Made by a program: the position numbers and the translations under genes | Shown here: one piece after another, positions 49,011-58,843 of the stretch | Layout of the letters: each line of letters begins with the position of its first letter | Numbering within the stretch: position 1 is the first letter of the stretch | Source of the DNA: JANJTY01 sp038257155 | GTDB lineage: Bacteria; Pseudomonadota; Gammaproteobacteria; Xanthomonadales; Xanthomonadaceae | Length of the DNA: 64,000 bases | Assembly: GCA_038257155.1 (NCBI GenBank) | Contig: JBBSJP010000017.1 | Span: 1 to 64,000, forward strand | Reading direction: 5' to 3' | The notes under the pieces: model-generated | The model's database searches: none | Seen by the model: only the letters and a program-made list of their open reading frames with translations | What the model was told of the DNA's origin: nothing

Positions 49011-50683
49011 GGCGAAGTCAAATCCGCGGGTGGAGCGAACCTGTCGCCGAAGAAGTTGCCTTCATTCCAGCGCGGCCGAGCATCGCCGTTGGCGACCCGA
49101 AATGCGATGCGCTGGTTGAGCAGGGCCAGGCGCGCGGCGCTCTCGTAGTGGATCGGCAAGGAGGCATCGTCAGACGGCTGATGATAGTGCTGACGCAGGA
49201 AATTCTCCAGCACGGTGCGGCCGTCGATCGCGGGATCCAGCGAGTTCACCCCGCCGTCCAGATAGATGGCGGGCACACCGCGCCGCACAAAGGCGTACTG
49301 GTCGCTGCGGATGAAAACCACCTCCTCGGGAAACGGATCTGGCGTCAGCCGCATGCCCAGCTCGGCCACGCTGGCCTCGACAACCGCCTTGAGATCAGAG
49401 TGTTCAATGCCGATCGGCACCGCGTCGTCCTGCGGAAACAGGATCACCGGCATGTCCATGTTGAGATTGGCAACGATTTCGCCTGCGACACCGGGATTGG
49501 CGGCGAAATGCTCGGCGCCCAGCAGGCCGCGTTCCTCGGCCGTCAGCGCGACGAACAGCAGCGAGCGGCGCGGCGCCTTTGGCATCGACACGGCTTGCTG
49601 CGCCGCCTCCAGCATGATCGCCGTGCCCAAGGCATTGTCGAGTGCACCGTTGTAGAGCCGGTCGCCGGCAACGGGCGCACCCAAGCCGACATGATCCAGA
49701 TGTGCCGTGAGCACGACATGCTCCGCGGCCAGGGCAGGGTCGCTGCCTGGCAGCAGCGCAACCACGTTGCGGCTTTCCACCGCTTCGGTGTGGCTGCGGC
49801 TGGTCAGGCGCGCTTCGCCAGGCAGTTCGAAGGCCTGCAGTTCGCCGGCCTTCTGGCGCCGGAACACTTCTTCCGCCGATTGCGGCGATCCGGCAAACAG
49901 CCGTTCGGCGGCCACGGCACTGAGCGACGCGGTGACGATCAGCTCCGGGTTGGTGTCGATTGCCGTGCCGTCAGCGGCGCGCAGGCGCATGCCGGGCATC
50001 ACCCAGTTGGCTGCACCGCGCTCCCATGAGGAGCGCTTCTCGCGCTCGGGGTCGGACACCGCGATGGCGCCGATGGCGCCCCGCGACACCAGATTGGCGG
50101 CCTTTTCGCGCCCCGAAGAGTAGAAGGCGCGCTGGTCGTTGGGAAAACGCTCCGGCGCGCCATTCAGGTAGACCGCGATCTTGCCGTGCAGGTCCACTCC
50201 GGCGAAGTCGTCAACGCCGAATTCCGGCGCGACGATCGCCTGCCCGACAAATACCATGCCGGCGCGCGCCTCGGCCTGCGGTCGGTGGTAATCAATGCCT
50301 GGCACGAACTCTTGCTGGAATCTGAAACGTTCTTCGACGCCGTCGCGCAGCAGTTCGAAGGCGGCGCCATCGGGAATGCGTTGTCCAAGCAGCAGGGGCA
50401 CCGGCTGGAACCAACCATCGCTGCCGCCTGGCTGCAGACCCAGCGCCTGGAAGCGGGCCGCGACGTAGCGAGCCGCCAGATCGAATCCGCGCGTGCCCGC
50501 CGAACGCCCTTCCAGCAGATCATCGGCAAGAAAACCGACGTCGGCCGAGATGCGATCCGCCGCGCCCGGCGGTGCGGCAACCAGCGTCGTGCCAGCCTGT
50601 GGCTTAGGCGCGTCCGGCGCCTCGGCGCAGGCGGACAGCAGCGCGGCAGCAATCAAAACCGCGGACAGGGCGGACTTCGGCAT
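49007..50683 (-). CDS. M28-family metallopeptidase, lipoprotein
   Basis: A 558-residue zinc aminopeptidase-like protein with a lipobox (AALLSAC) near the N-terminus, so it is probably membrane-anchored in the periplasm. A PA-type insert domain (about 140-290, with IGAIAVSDPER) precedes the rest of the catalytic domain. Zinc ligands fit TAHLDHVG, GALDNALGTA, TAEERGLLG, NLNMDMP and HYHQPSDD. The ATG at 50683 is preferred over the TTG at 50692. Convergent with the Lrp gene and divergent from the aldehyde dehydrogenase gene. Confidence 0.92.
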   Translation of the reverse strand: MPKSALSAVLIAAALLSACAEAPDAPKPQAGTTLVAAPPGAADRISADVGFLADDLLEGRSAGTRGFDLAARYVAARFQALGLQPGGSDGWFQPVPLLLGQRIPDGAAFELLRDGVEERFRFQQEFVPGIDYHRPQAEARAGMVFVGQAIVAPEFGVDDFAGVDLHGKIAVYLNGAPERFPNDQRAFYSSGREKAANLVSRGAIGAIAVSDPEREKRSSWERGAANWVMPGMRLRAADGTAIDTNPELIVTASLSAVAAERLFAGSPQSAEEVFRRQKAGELQAFELPGEARLTSRSHTEAVESRNVVALLPGSDPALAAEHVVLTAHLDHVGLGAPVAGDRLYNGALDNALGTAIMLEAAQQAVSMPKAPRRSLLFVALTAEERGLLGAEHFAANPGVAGEIVANLNMDMPVILFPQDDAVPIGIEHSDLKAVVEASVAELGMRLTPDPFPEEVVFIRSDQYAFVRRGVPAIYLDGGVNSLDPAIDGRTVLENFLRQHYHQPSDDASLPIHYESAARLALLNQRIAFRVANGDARPRWNEGNFFGDRFAPPADLTSP

Positions 50684-50850
50684 CGTTGGCAATCTCTATG
50701 GCAACAGCGTTGCCGGGCCGGTACGGCGCGGGCGGACTGCGAGTCTAGACGGCACGCGAACCACAAAGGTGATGCCGGCTTCACCTTTCGACGCCCAGCT
50801 CGAATCGGCTCTGGCATGATCAGGACTGGCATTCCTCCGGTTGCACGTGC

Positions 50851-52281
50851 ATGGCCGACTCACCCGCTTCCACCGACTCGCCGATCGCCGACCTGGCGCC
50901 GACGCTTGCCCGGCTACGCGCCGCGCAGCGTGAGCACATTCCCGACTATCGCCAGCGCATGGACGACCTGGCCCGACTGCGCGACGTGGTGAAGGCCTGG
51001 CTACCGCGACTCAGCGCCGCGATGCAGGCCGACTTCGGCCAGCGCAGCCGGCACGAGTGCGCGATTGCCGACGGCATGACCGTGCTGCACGAGATTGACT
51101 TCATGCGTCGCCGCCTGCGCGGCTGGATGCGCCCCGAGCGGCGCGCAGTGGGGCATCTGTTCTGGCCGGGGCGGGCCGAGATCCGCTTCCAGCCGCTCGG
51201 CGTGGTCGGGGTGATCGCGCCCTGGAACTACCCGGTCAATCTGGCACTGATTCCGCTCGCCACGGCAATCGCCGCCGGCAACCATGTTTATTTGAAACCC
51301 TCCGAAATCACCGCCCAAACCAGCGAGGCGTTGCGCGCGCTGCTGGCTGAAGCCTTTCCTGCCGATCGCGTCGCCGTGGCGACCGGTGGACCCGATGTTG
51401 CAGCGGCCTTTGCTGGCCTGCCCTTCGACCACCTGCTGTTTACCGGTTCCACCGCGGTGGGACGCAAGGTGATGGCGGCCGCCGCGCCCAATCTCACTCC
51501 GGTAACCCTGGAACTGGGCGGCAAGTCGCCGGCCGTGGTCGGCGAAAGCTATCCGCTGGCCAAGCTTGCTGCGCGCCTGGCGACCGGCAAGTGGCTGAAT
51601 GCCGGCCAGACCTGCATTGCGCCCGACTACGTACTGGTGCCGCGTGCGCGCCGCGATGCGCTGCTGCAGGCGCTGCGCGAGGAAGTGCACAAGCGCTATC
51701 CGGACCTGGCCAGCAATCCCGATTACACGCGCGTCATCAACACGGCCCAGTTCGAACGCCTGAGCGGCTATCTGGATGAGGCGCGCGCGCGCGGCAACGT
51801 GGTCGAGGCGCTGATCGATATGGATGCCGAACAGGCTCGATCACTGCGCCTGCTGCCACCCACCGTGGTGCTGGAGCCGGATGCAGACAGCCCACTGATG
51901 CAGGAGGAAATCTTCGGACCGATCCTGCCGATCATCAGCGTCGACAGCCTGGACGAGGCGATCGCCTTCATCGATGCACGCGACCGGCCGCTGGCGCTGT
52001 ACCACTTCGAAACCGAGCGGGGAAAAATCGAGCAATTGCTGCACCGCTGCGTAGCCGGCGGCGTGACGATCAACGATACCCTGATGCACAACGCGGTATC
52101 CAACCTGCCCTTCGGCGGCGTTGGCCCCAGCGGCATGGGTCATTACCACGGCCGCGAAGGCTTCATGACCTTCAGCAAGGCGATGCCGGTGTTCTACCAG
52201 GCACGTCTGGGCAGCTTCGATCTGTTCAAGCCACCGTATCGCGGGCTCGCGGATCGACTGGTGGCCTTCCTTACCCGTTGA
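50851..52281 (+). CDS. Coniferyl-aldehyde-type dehydrogenase
   Basis: NAD(P)-dependent aldehyde dehydrogenase of 476 residues, closest in pattern to coniferyl aldehyde dehydrogenase and the short class III-like enzymes. The catalytic cysteine C255 is in NAGQTCIAPDY and the general base E221 in LELGGKSP; APWNYPVNL and FTGSTAVGRKV are the cofactor regions. Typical C-terminal features FGGVGPSGMGHYHG and FMTFSKAMPV are present. The natural substrate may be another aromatic or fatty aldehyde. Confidence 0.9.
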   Translation: MADSPASTDSPIADLAPTLARLRAAQREHIPDYRQRMDDLARLRDVVKAWLPRLSAAMQADFGQRSRHECAIADGMTVLHEIDFMRRRLRGWMRPERRAVGHLFWPGRAEIRFQPLGVVGVIAPWNYPVNLALIPLATAIAAGNHVYLKPSEITAQTSEALRALLAEAFPADRVAVATGGPDVAAAFAGLPFDHLLFTGSTAVGRKVMAAAAPNLTPVTLELGGKSPAVVGESYPLAKLAARLATGKWLNAGQTCIAPDYVLVPRARRDALLQALREEVHKRYPDLASNPDYTRVINTAQFERLSGYLDEARARGNVVEALIDMDAEQARSLRLLPPTVVLEPDADSPLMQEEIFGPILPIISVDSLDEAIAFIDARDRPLALYHFETERGKIEQLLHRCVAGGVTINDTLMHNAVSNLPFGGVGPSGMGHYHGREGFMTFSKAMPVFYQARLGSFDLFKPPYRGLADRLVAFLTR

Positions 52282-52316
52282 CCCCGCGCGCGCCTGACAG
52301 TCGGGCGCGCGCGGGG
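52282..52316. terminator. Strong GC hairpin between convergent genes
   Basis: CCCCGCGCGCGCC (52282-52294) pairs perfectly over 13 bases with GGCGCGCGCGGGG (52304-52316) around a 9-base loop. It lies exactly between the aldehyde dehydrogenase stop and the stop of the lipoprotein gene, so it can act in both directions. There is no T-run, so termination would rely on the stem or on transcript protection. Confidence 0.7.
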
Positions 52317-52322
52317 AAGTGA

Positions 52323-53186
52323 TCAGCCTTTCTTGCGGGCAGCCAGCGCGTACATGTCCTCGGCCTGCTGGCTGAGCGTGGCGATCTCGGCCTCGCTCAG
52401 TTCGCCATTGCCCTCAACCAGATTGAGGCGCACCGAACCGTGGCGGTCCCAGCCCAGCCAGGTCTTGGCCCCATCACGTTCGCGCACGATGACGAAGGGC
52501 TTGCCTGCCGCATCGTAGGCATACTGGAAATTGGCGCCGCCCTTGCCTTCGCCGTAATCGAAGATTTCGCGCGCCATGCGCAGGTCGCCGTCGTTGTCGA
52601 CGAATGCATCCCAGCCGATCACCACATCCCCTTCGGTGCGGTCGCCAGCAATACGGCGCATGCCGCCCAGCGTGCCTTCGACGCGCTGGAACTCACGCCG
52701 CAGCAGCTCGGCCGGCGGAATGCCGGCACGCGGCACCGCGCCCCGGACCAGTTCGATGTTGATTTCGCTGGCTCCGCCCTGGGTCAGCACGGGAATGGGT
52801 TCGCTGGTTCCATAAAGCGCCAGCGTTTCGGCATTCAGCGTCACCTCCAGCACGTAGATGCGCTCGGGGCGTATCCAGGTGGGCTGGTAGCCGATCGCGT
52901 AGGTGGATGGCAACTGCTTTGGTGCGGGCTCTTTGCGCTCGGATACGATTGCCGGAACGGCTTCCGGATCGGTCACGTCCATCAGTTTCATGTTGAGGCT
53001 GAGGCCCGGGGGCAGCGTATTCAGGCCGGAAACCTTGAGTTCGCCACTGATCGCAGGACCAGTCACAGGGGGCGGTCCCACCGGCCCAGCAGCTTCCTGC
53101 GGCGCGCGATTTCCGGGGCCGGCGCCTTGGCCGCAAGCAACAAGGGTAAGGGCAAGGGTTAGCCCGAGGACGGCAGAAACTCGCAT
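52323..53186 (-). CDS. YbaY-like lipoprotein
   Basis: A 287-residue lipoprotein with lipobox LTLVACG at about residues 13-19, then a low-complexity glycine/proline linker. A YbaY-type beta domain at about 47-155 follows (ISGELKVSGLNTLPPGLSLNMKLMDV, IYVLEVTL). The C-terminal part of about 130 residues, partly charged (WDAFVDNDGDLRMAREIFD, WDRHGSVRLNLVEG), is not recognised. YbaY proteins are envelope lipoproteins of uncertain role. The gene follows tamB by 64 bases on the same strand. Start set at the ATG at 53186 by the signal peptide. Confidence 0.78.
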   Translation of the reverse strand: MRVSAVLGLTLALTLVACGQGAGPGNRAPQEAAGPVGPPPVTGPAISGELKVSGLNTLPPGLSLNMKLMDVTDPEAVPAIVSERKEPAPKQLPSTYAIGYQPTWIRPERIYVLEVTLNAETLALYGTSEPIPVLTQGGASEINIELVRGAVPRAGIPPAELLRREFQRVEGTLGGMRRIAGDRTEGDVVIGWDAFVDNDGDLRMAREIFDYGEGKGGANFQYAYDAAGKPFVIVRERDGAKTWLGWDRHGSVRLNLVEGNGELSEAEIATLSQQAEDMYALAARKKG

Positions 53187-53250
53187 GAGATCGGCTCCGC
53201 AAAGGAAGGAAGGGAGTCCGCGTTGACGCGGATCGGTTGGGCCAAGGATA

Positions 53251-56200
53251 TCAGCGCTCGAGCCGGTAATTGAATGAGGCGCGATTTTCGACCCCCGAAT
53301 CGATCTGCACATCAAGGCTGCGGGTGATGATGTACTTGAAGCTCAGCACCTGGCCGGTGCCCAGCAAGGCTACGCCGTAGCTCACATACAGACGCGGCGA
53401 CAGGTACTTGCCAACGGTGAACGCGCTGCCGCCCAGCGCAGCGGATTGCGACACGCCCAGCTCATCGACCCCGAGGCGCTGACCCAGTTGCTTGCCCAGC
53501 AGGTTGCCGCCTGCGCCCAGCGCCAGCGAGGCGGCGCTGAGCGTTTGGCCATCGGCACCGCCAGCGGTGCGCAGCGGCCTTCCCAGCACCAGGTAGCTCA
53601 GTGTTTCGGCCTGATCCATGCCGGGATCCGACCACAGGCTCAGTTCCGGGCGCAGCGCCGTGCCGCGCACCTGGATGCCCACCGTGTTGCTTCCGACAAC
53701 ACGTTGTGCGCGCACGTTCAAGGCCGGGTTGTCGAGCGGGCTGGCGCTGTAGCTCATGCTGCCGCGCACGATGTCCAGATCCTGTCCGTAGCCGCGGAAT
53801 CGCCCGGTCACGTCGAGCGAACCGCGCCCGCTGGTCGGCCGACCGGGACGTTCGCTGATGCGCAGGGCGCCACGCAACTTGCCATCCAGGCCGAAGCCCT
53901 TGAGCTGCACATCGTCACCGACGCTGAGCTCGACATCGGCCTGCAGCGGCAATCGGAAGGCCGGGTCTTCCGGCTGCTCGGGATCCAGCACGCGAACATC
54001 GGGCGACAGCGCGGTGGTGGATTCAAAGCGCTCCAGATCGATGCGCGCCCAAGGCAGCCCGAGCTTGCCGGTTATGCGGAAGCGGCCGTCTGACAGGCGT
54101 CCTTCCAGATCGGGCGAAATGCGTGCCTTCACATCCAGGGTGTTGGAGACTTCGAAATTCTCGCCCGCAAGACGCAGCACCAGACGCTCCTCTGCCTGCG
54201 CATCCAGCAGAAACTCGCCGTCCAGTCGCAGACTGCCAGGACCGCTGCGCAGGTTGGCGTCGATACCCAATCGTCCGGCATCGATCGAGCGCACGCCAAT
54301 GCGGCCCTGATCCAGGGATAGTCCGAGGGCCGGAACTTCGGCGGCGAAGTTCTCGGCCAGCACCAGCAGGCGCACATCGGGATCTCCCAAGGTGCCGGCA
54401 AGGTCCAGGGTCGCCTCGCTGCGACCCTTCACTGCCGCCAGTTCTGGCGCCAGCAACTCGACCCAGGCCAGTGCCTCGAAGCGCAGGTTTGCCCGACCGC
54501 TGAGGCTGGCATCGGACTGCAGTCCCGATGCACGGATATTGGCCTCGACCCGGCCACCGGCAGCGAGATCGCTCTGCAAGTCCAGCTGCAGGCCGTCGTC
54601 GTCCAGTCGCGCAAGGACGCGCAGTTCGCGATAGCCCAGCAGGTCGCCGTCGCTGCGGCCTTTCCGTAGCAAGCCGCCGCTCGCCGAGTGCAGGCTCAGT
54701 TGACCTCGCTGCTCACCCGTCGCGGAAAGCCGCAGTTCGCCCTCGCCGTCGACGCTGCCATGCAGGCTGATGTCCTGCTCGCCCTCCACCACCAGCCAGG
54801 GTTCAAGCAGGCCCAGCGGAACCTTTTCAAGGCTGATCTGTGCGACGGTTTCCACGTCGCTTTGCAGTGCCACGCAAAGTCGTGCGGGCGTTTCGGGTTC
54901 GGACACACAGGCCTGTTCCAGCAAGATGCCCTGCGCACCCAGGCTAAGCGCCGCTGGCTGCTGCAGCACCAGTGCCGGCAGTTCGCCGAGCTGCAGCTGC
55001 AGATCGGCCAGGCGACCACGCCATCCCTGCTCTGGGGCATCCGTATGCAGGCCGCCCTGCAGCGCTACCTGAAGCGCCAGATCGGGCGCCTGCGCCTCCA
55101 GCTCGATGCGATGTTCGCGCTGACTGCCGGCCAGGCTCAGGTTCACCTGATCGACCCGCGAGCTACCGCGCAGCACATCAGTGGCAATGACGCTGGCCGC
55201 GCCGCTGGCCTGCGGATCGGCGGGCAGATCGAAGTCGGCTTCGACGCGCCCGATGGCCACGTCGCGGTAACGCAATCTCGAACCCGTCAGGCTGCCACTG
55301 ATACCCGGCAGGCTGAGTGGTCCGTGCAGGCGCAGGCGGGCTTCGACGCGACCGCCGGCATCGGGCAGCACGTCGGCCAGTTGCAGTGGGTCCAACGTCA
55401 GCTGCAGGTCGATACGTTGCCCGATACGGCCTGCGCCACGTACCCGGCTGTCGCCAATGCCGAGGTCGAGCTGCAGTTCGCCCTGGTCATCAGGTGCCAG
55501 ATCCAGCGCCAGGCTTCCCTGCAGCGCCCGCCCGCGCAGCGCACCACCCAGCTCATCGAGCTGCAGGCGTGCTGTCAGACCGGCATCGGCCTGCTGGCCC
55601 GAAGTTTCGATGCGCGCATTGATCGCGCCCGGCCACTCGACCAGAAAGTCGCCCGGATCAAAACCCGCCAAGCGGCCCTGCAGCTGCCAGTTCGGCCCCG
55701 GCTGCCAGCCAATTCGGCCATCGAGTTCGAGCCGACCGGACTCCGATTCAGCGCTCAGTGATTCGAAGCGCAACTCCTGCGTGTCGCCCTGCGCCCGCGC
55801 CAGCAGTTTCACGCTGCGATCGTCGCGCTGCACCACGCCGTCCAGCTGCAGCAGGAACGCTTCCAGATTCCCGCTCAGCTGCGCGCTGCCCGATGTGACG
55901 GCGCTGGCCGGGTGATCTTCCAGCGCGATGCCACGCCATTCGGCCTGCAGGGCGAAATCCATTGGCGCCTGGCTCAAGCCGAGGTGGCCAGACAGCTCGA
56001 TCTCGCCCTGTCGCAGGCCCAGTGCGAGCGGCACCAGTTCCAGGCGGCCGTCGCTCAGACGCAGCTCGGAGGGCGCGATGTCCACGATCAGGTTTTCGCG
56101 TCCCAGCCTGCCTTGCAGGCGCGCGCCTGCGGCGTCGCCCTCGGCACGCAGCTCGATGTCCAGCAGTGGGCCGACACCGGCACCGGACAACAGCCCCGGA

Positions 56201-57033
56201 TCAAAACCGTCGGTCGTCAGGTTCAGCTGCCAGTGCGGAGCGCGCAGCGCCTGCTGCAGATCGAATTCGATGCGCAATTCCTGGGGAGCCGAGCCCTCGA
56301 CCGTGAGCTTCAGGGCGTCCCAATCGCCCGCCGCATTGATGATCAATTCGGGTACTTGAATGTCGTCCACGCGTGGCGGCCCCTGCCAGCTGCCGCGCAA
56401 GCTGTGCTGATAGCGCCGTGTGGTGTGCAACTCACCTTGCAGGCGCAGCTCGCCGGGGTCACCGCTCAGCTGCAGGTCGCGCAGCAGGATGCTGCCTCGC
56501 TCGACCTGCCCCGCCGCCAGGAGCTCGGAGAAGCGCAACGGCTCGGACTGCGGCGAATGCAGCGCGATGTCGCGCACGCGCAGCGCATGCAGCGCAATGT
56601 CGACCGGCAGCTGCAGCGCCGGCAGGGTTTCTGGCCAGGGCTCGGCCTCGGTCGCCGGCGCCTCAGCCTGCAGGCGTTCGATGCGCACCCCGTCGAGGTG
56701 CAGAAACTCGATGTCGAGTCGGCGCGTCCATAGCCCCGCGAGCAGCATGCGGGTTTCAAGTTGCGCTATGTCGATTTGCAGGTTGGCATCGCGATAGCGC
56801 AGGCCCTTGAGAGTTATCGTGTCGGACACGCTGCCGCTGCTCGACGCGATGCTGAACGCACCCGGTGGCAGGGCGGACAGGGCGCGTTGCAGGGTGAACT
56901 GCAGGCCCGACTCACTACGCAGCAGCCAGGCAAAGAACAGTGCCGCGAGCAACACCAGGACCAACGGCACGCCGACAAGCCAGGCCAGCAAACGCCGTCG
57001 CGCCGCGCCGCGTTGCGCAGCAAGCCCTCTCAC
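53251..57033 (-). CDS. tamB: Translocation and assembly module subunit TamB
   Basis: A 1260-residue AsmA-like/TamB protein with an N-terminal inner-membrane anchor (LLAWLVGVPLVLVLLAALFFAWLL). A long beta-taco-like body of repeating short strands follows, then the conserved C-terminal TamB domain (former DUF490), here containing GSMSYSASPLDNPALNVRA, VGIQVRGTALRPELSLWSDP and LSYLVLGRPL. It spans the periplasm to TamA and is implicated in outer-membrane protein insertion and phospholipid transport. The GTG start overlaps the tamA stop (GTGA), showing coupled translation. Confidence 0.95.
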   Translation of the reverse strand: MRGLAAQRGAARRRLLAWLVGVPLVLVLLAALFFAWLLRSESGLQFTLQRALSALPPGAFSIASSSGSVSDTITLKGLRYRDANLQIDIAQLETRMLLAGLWTRRLDIEFLHLDGVRIERLQAEAPATEAEPWPETLPALQLPVDIALHALRVRDIALHSPQSEPLRFSELLAAGQVERGSILLRDLQLSGDPGELRLQGELHTTRRYQHSLRGSWQGPPRVDDIQVPELIINAAGDWDALKLTVEGSAPQELRIEFDLQQALRAPHWQLNLTTDGFDPGLLSGAGVGPLLDIELRAEGDAAGARLQGRLGRENLIVDIAPSELRLSDGRLELVPLALGLRQGEIELSGHLGLSQAPMDFALQAEWRGIALEDHPASAVTSGSAQLSGNLEAFLLQLDGVVQRDDRSVKLLARAQGDTQELRFESLSAESESGRLELDGRIGWQPGPNWQLQGRLAGFDPGDFLVEWPGAINARIETSGQQADAGLTARLQLDELGGALRGRALQGSLALDLAPDDQGELQLDLGIGDSRVRGAGRIGQRIDLQLTLDPLQLADVLPDAGGRVEARLRLHGPLSLPGISGSLTGSRLRYRDVAIGRVEADFDLPADPQASGAASVIATDVLRGSSRVDQVNLSLAGSQREHRIELEAQAPDLALQVALQGGLHTDAPEQGWRGRLADLQLQLGELPALVLQQPAALSLGAQGILLEQACVSEPETPARLCVALQSDVETVAQISLEKVPLGLLEPWLVVEGEQDISLHGSVDGEGELRLSATGEQRGQLSLHSASGGLLRKGRSDGDLLGYRELRVLARLDDDGLQLDLQSDLAAGGRVEANIRASGLQSDASLSGRANLRFEALAWVELLAPELAAVKGRSEATLDLAGTLGDPDVRLLVLAENFAAEVPALGLSLDQGRIGVRSIDAGRLGIDANLRSGPGSLRLDGEFLLDAQAEERLVLRLAGENFEVSNTLDVKARISPDLEGRLSDGRFRITGKLGLPWARIDLERFESTTALSPDVRVLDPEQPEDPAFRLPLQADVELSVGDDVQLKGFGLDGKLRGALRISERPGRPTSGRGSLDVTGRFRGYGQDLDIVRGSMSYSASPLDNPALNVRAQRVVGSNTVGIQVRGTALRPELSLWSDPGMDQAETLSYLVLGRPLRTAGGADGQTLSAASLALGAGGNLLGKQLGQRLGVDELGVSQSAALGGSAFTVGKYLSPRLYVSYGVALLGTGQVLSFKYIITRSLDVQIDSGVENRASFNYRLER

Positions 57034-58802
57034 AGGTCGGGCCCGATGCTGAGGTGCAGGCGCAAGTCCTTGTCGGGCAGATCCAGCCCACGCGCCAGGT
57101 CCAGCCGCACAGGGCCAACCGGGGAACGCCAGCGCAGCCCGATTCCCACCCCGGTGCGTGCTTCGAAGCGATGATTGAAGGCGTCACCACTATCGACAAA
57201 TACCGCGCCGCCCCAGCGCGCGCTGAACATTCGCTCGAACTCGATGCTGGCAACGGCCAGATTGGGGCCGCCAACGATGCGGCCCTCATCACGCGGCCCG
57301 ATCTCAAGATAGCCATAGCCGCGCACGCTGCGGTCGCCACCGGCAAAAAAGCGCAACGAGGGCGGCAGGCGCTCGAACTCATCGGTGCTGGTGCGGCCCA
57401 ACTGGCCGCGCAGCAGCAGTCGATTGTGTTCGCCAAAGCTGCGGATCCAGCGCCCTTCGATCATCAACTGGGCAAAATCGACCTCCGAGCCAAGCGCCTT
57501 GCTGCCGACCCGCAGTTCACCGAGCAGGCCGTATCCGCGGGTCGGATAGAGCGGGTCGTCGCCACGGCTGCGCAAGGCGCGCAGCGCCGGATACACCAGG
57601 GTGCTGCTGCGCTGCACGTCGGGCGGCTCGTCGGTGAAACGGAAGTCCTCCTGAACCACATGCCCGGCGACCGACAGATTCCAGTCGCGCCATACGCCCG
57701 AGCGGCTCCCCACCACTTCGCTGATCAGGGATTGCGCCACGCTGGTGTCCTGCTCGCGCCGATTGACGTTGATGGCATACCAGCCCTGAGCCCAGGCGAA
57801 TCCCGGTATGCGGTACTGCAGTGCCAGCACGCGACGGCGCTGGGCGTAGTCGACAAAGGCGTCGAACTTGTGGCCGCGCTCATTGACCCAACGGCGTTCC
57901 AGCCCGGCCTTTACGCCGAAACCGCTGTCGGTCCCGAGACTGAGTCCGGCGGTGTACACCGTCCGCTTGCCAGGCGACAGACTGACCACGATCGGCACCT
58001 CGCCATCCTCCGCCGCCTCGGTCTCGGGCCGCACATCGATCAGTCCGAAGTAATCGAGGTCGGAAAGACGTGCGTGCAAGTCCAGCAGATTGCTCTGTTC
58101 AAAAAACTCGCCCTGCTGATAGGTCACCGCCGCTTCCACCAGGCGTTCGCTCAGATGATTGCCGGTGAAACGCGTGGCACCGTAGCGAAAGCGCGGCCCG
58201 CTCTCCCAGAGCAGATCGATGGCGGCACTGGAGGTGGCGCGAGTCACCTGCACTTCGGCGCGCGTCGCGCGCGCCTCGAAGTAGCCGCGTTCGGCCAGCA
58301 ACCGTTGCAGGACGGACTTGGAGGCCTCGTAAACGCGGCTGTCGAAGACTTGCTCCATGCGCGGACTGAAATCCTCGGCGGCCGCGGCCAGGTCCGGATC
58401 ATCGGCGGCCTCACCCTCGATCGCCACCTTGCGCTCGGATACGCGCACCACAGGCCCGGTCTCGACGCGGATCGTGACCACGGTGGAACCGCTCACTTCG
58501 CGGCTCTGAACGTCGATCTGCGGCGAGAAGAAGCCGTAGGGCTGCAACGCGCGACGCGCCTCGTCGGGCGCCAGCGAAATCAGGTAATCCAGCCGCGCCG
58601 GCGTGATCGCCAGCCGCTCGGTCTCGCTCAGCCGCGCCACACCCACCAGATTGCGCAGGTTGGCCAGCGCGTCGCCCTCCACGCCCTCAACCTGCACCCG
58701 CGCCAGTCCCGCTGCCTGCAGCAGCGGCGAAAAGCACAGCATTGCTACCAGGAGTATCCCGGGGAAGCGTCGATGAGAGGGGCCAGCATCCTGCATTCTC
58801 AT
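57030..58802 (-). CDS. tamA: Translocation and assembly module subunit TamA
   Basis: Outer-membrane Omp85-family protein of 590 residues with a signal peptide (about 11-30), three POTRA-like domains (about 33-275) and a 16-strand barrel. The Omp85 signature appears as GYGYLEIGPRD preceded by FFAGGDRSVRG, and the C-terminus ends in barrel-type DLRLHLSIGPDL. It acts with TamB in outer-membrane assembly. Two possible ATGs, at 58802 and 58796, both lack a strong ribosome binding site. It follows glyS by 41 bases on the same strand. Confidence 0.95.
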   Translation of the reverse strand: MRMQDAGPSHRRFPGILLVAMLCFSPLLQAAGLARVQVEGVEGDALANLRNLVGVARLSETERLAITPARLDYLISLAPDEARRALQPYGFFSPQIDVQSREVSGSTVVTIRVETGPVVRVSERKVAIEGEAADDPDLAAAAEDFSPRMEQVFDSRVYEASKSVLQRLLAERGYFEARATRAEVQVTRATSSAAIDLLWESGPRFRYGATRFTGNHLSERLVEAAVTYQQGEFFEQSNLLDLHARLSDLDYFGLIDVRPETEAAEDGEVPIVVSLSPGKRTVYTAGLSLGTDSGFGVKAGLERRWVNERGHKFDAFVDYAQRRRVLALQYRIPGFAWAQGWYAINVNRREQDTSVAQSLISEVVGSRSGVWRDWNLSVAGHVVQEDFRFTDEPPDVQRSSTLVYPALRALRSRGDDPLYPTRGYGLLGELRVGSKALGSEVDFAQLMIEGRWIRSFGEHNRLLLRGQLGRTSTDEFERLPPSLRFFAGGDRSVRGYGYLEIGPRDEGRIVGGPNLAVASIEFERMFSARWGGAVFVDSGDAFNHRFEARTGVGIGLRWRSPVGPVRLDLARGLDLPDKDLRLHLSIGPDL

Positions 58803-58843
58803 TGGAGCTTAGCCCGCACAGCCCCCGTTGCGGTGAAGCTCAG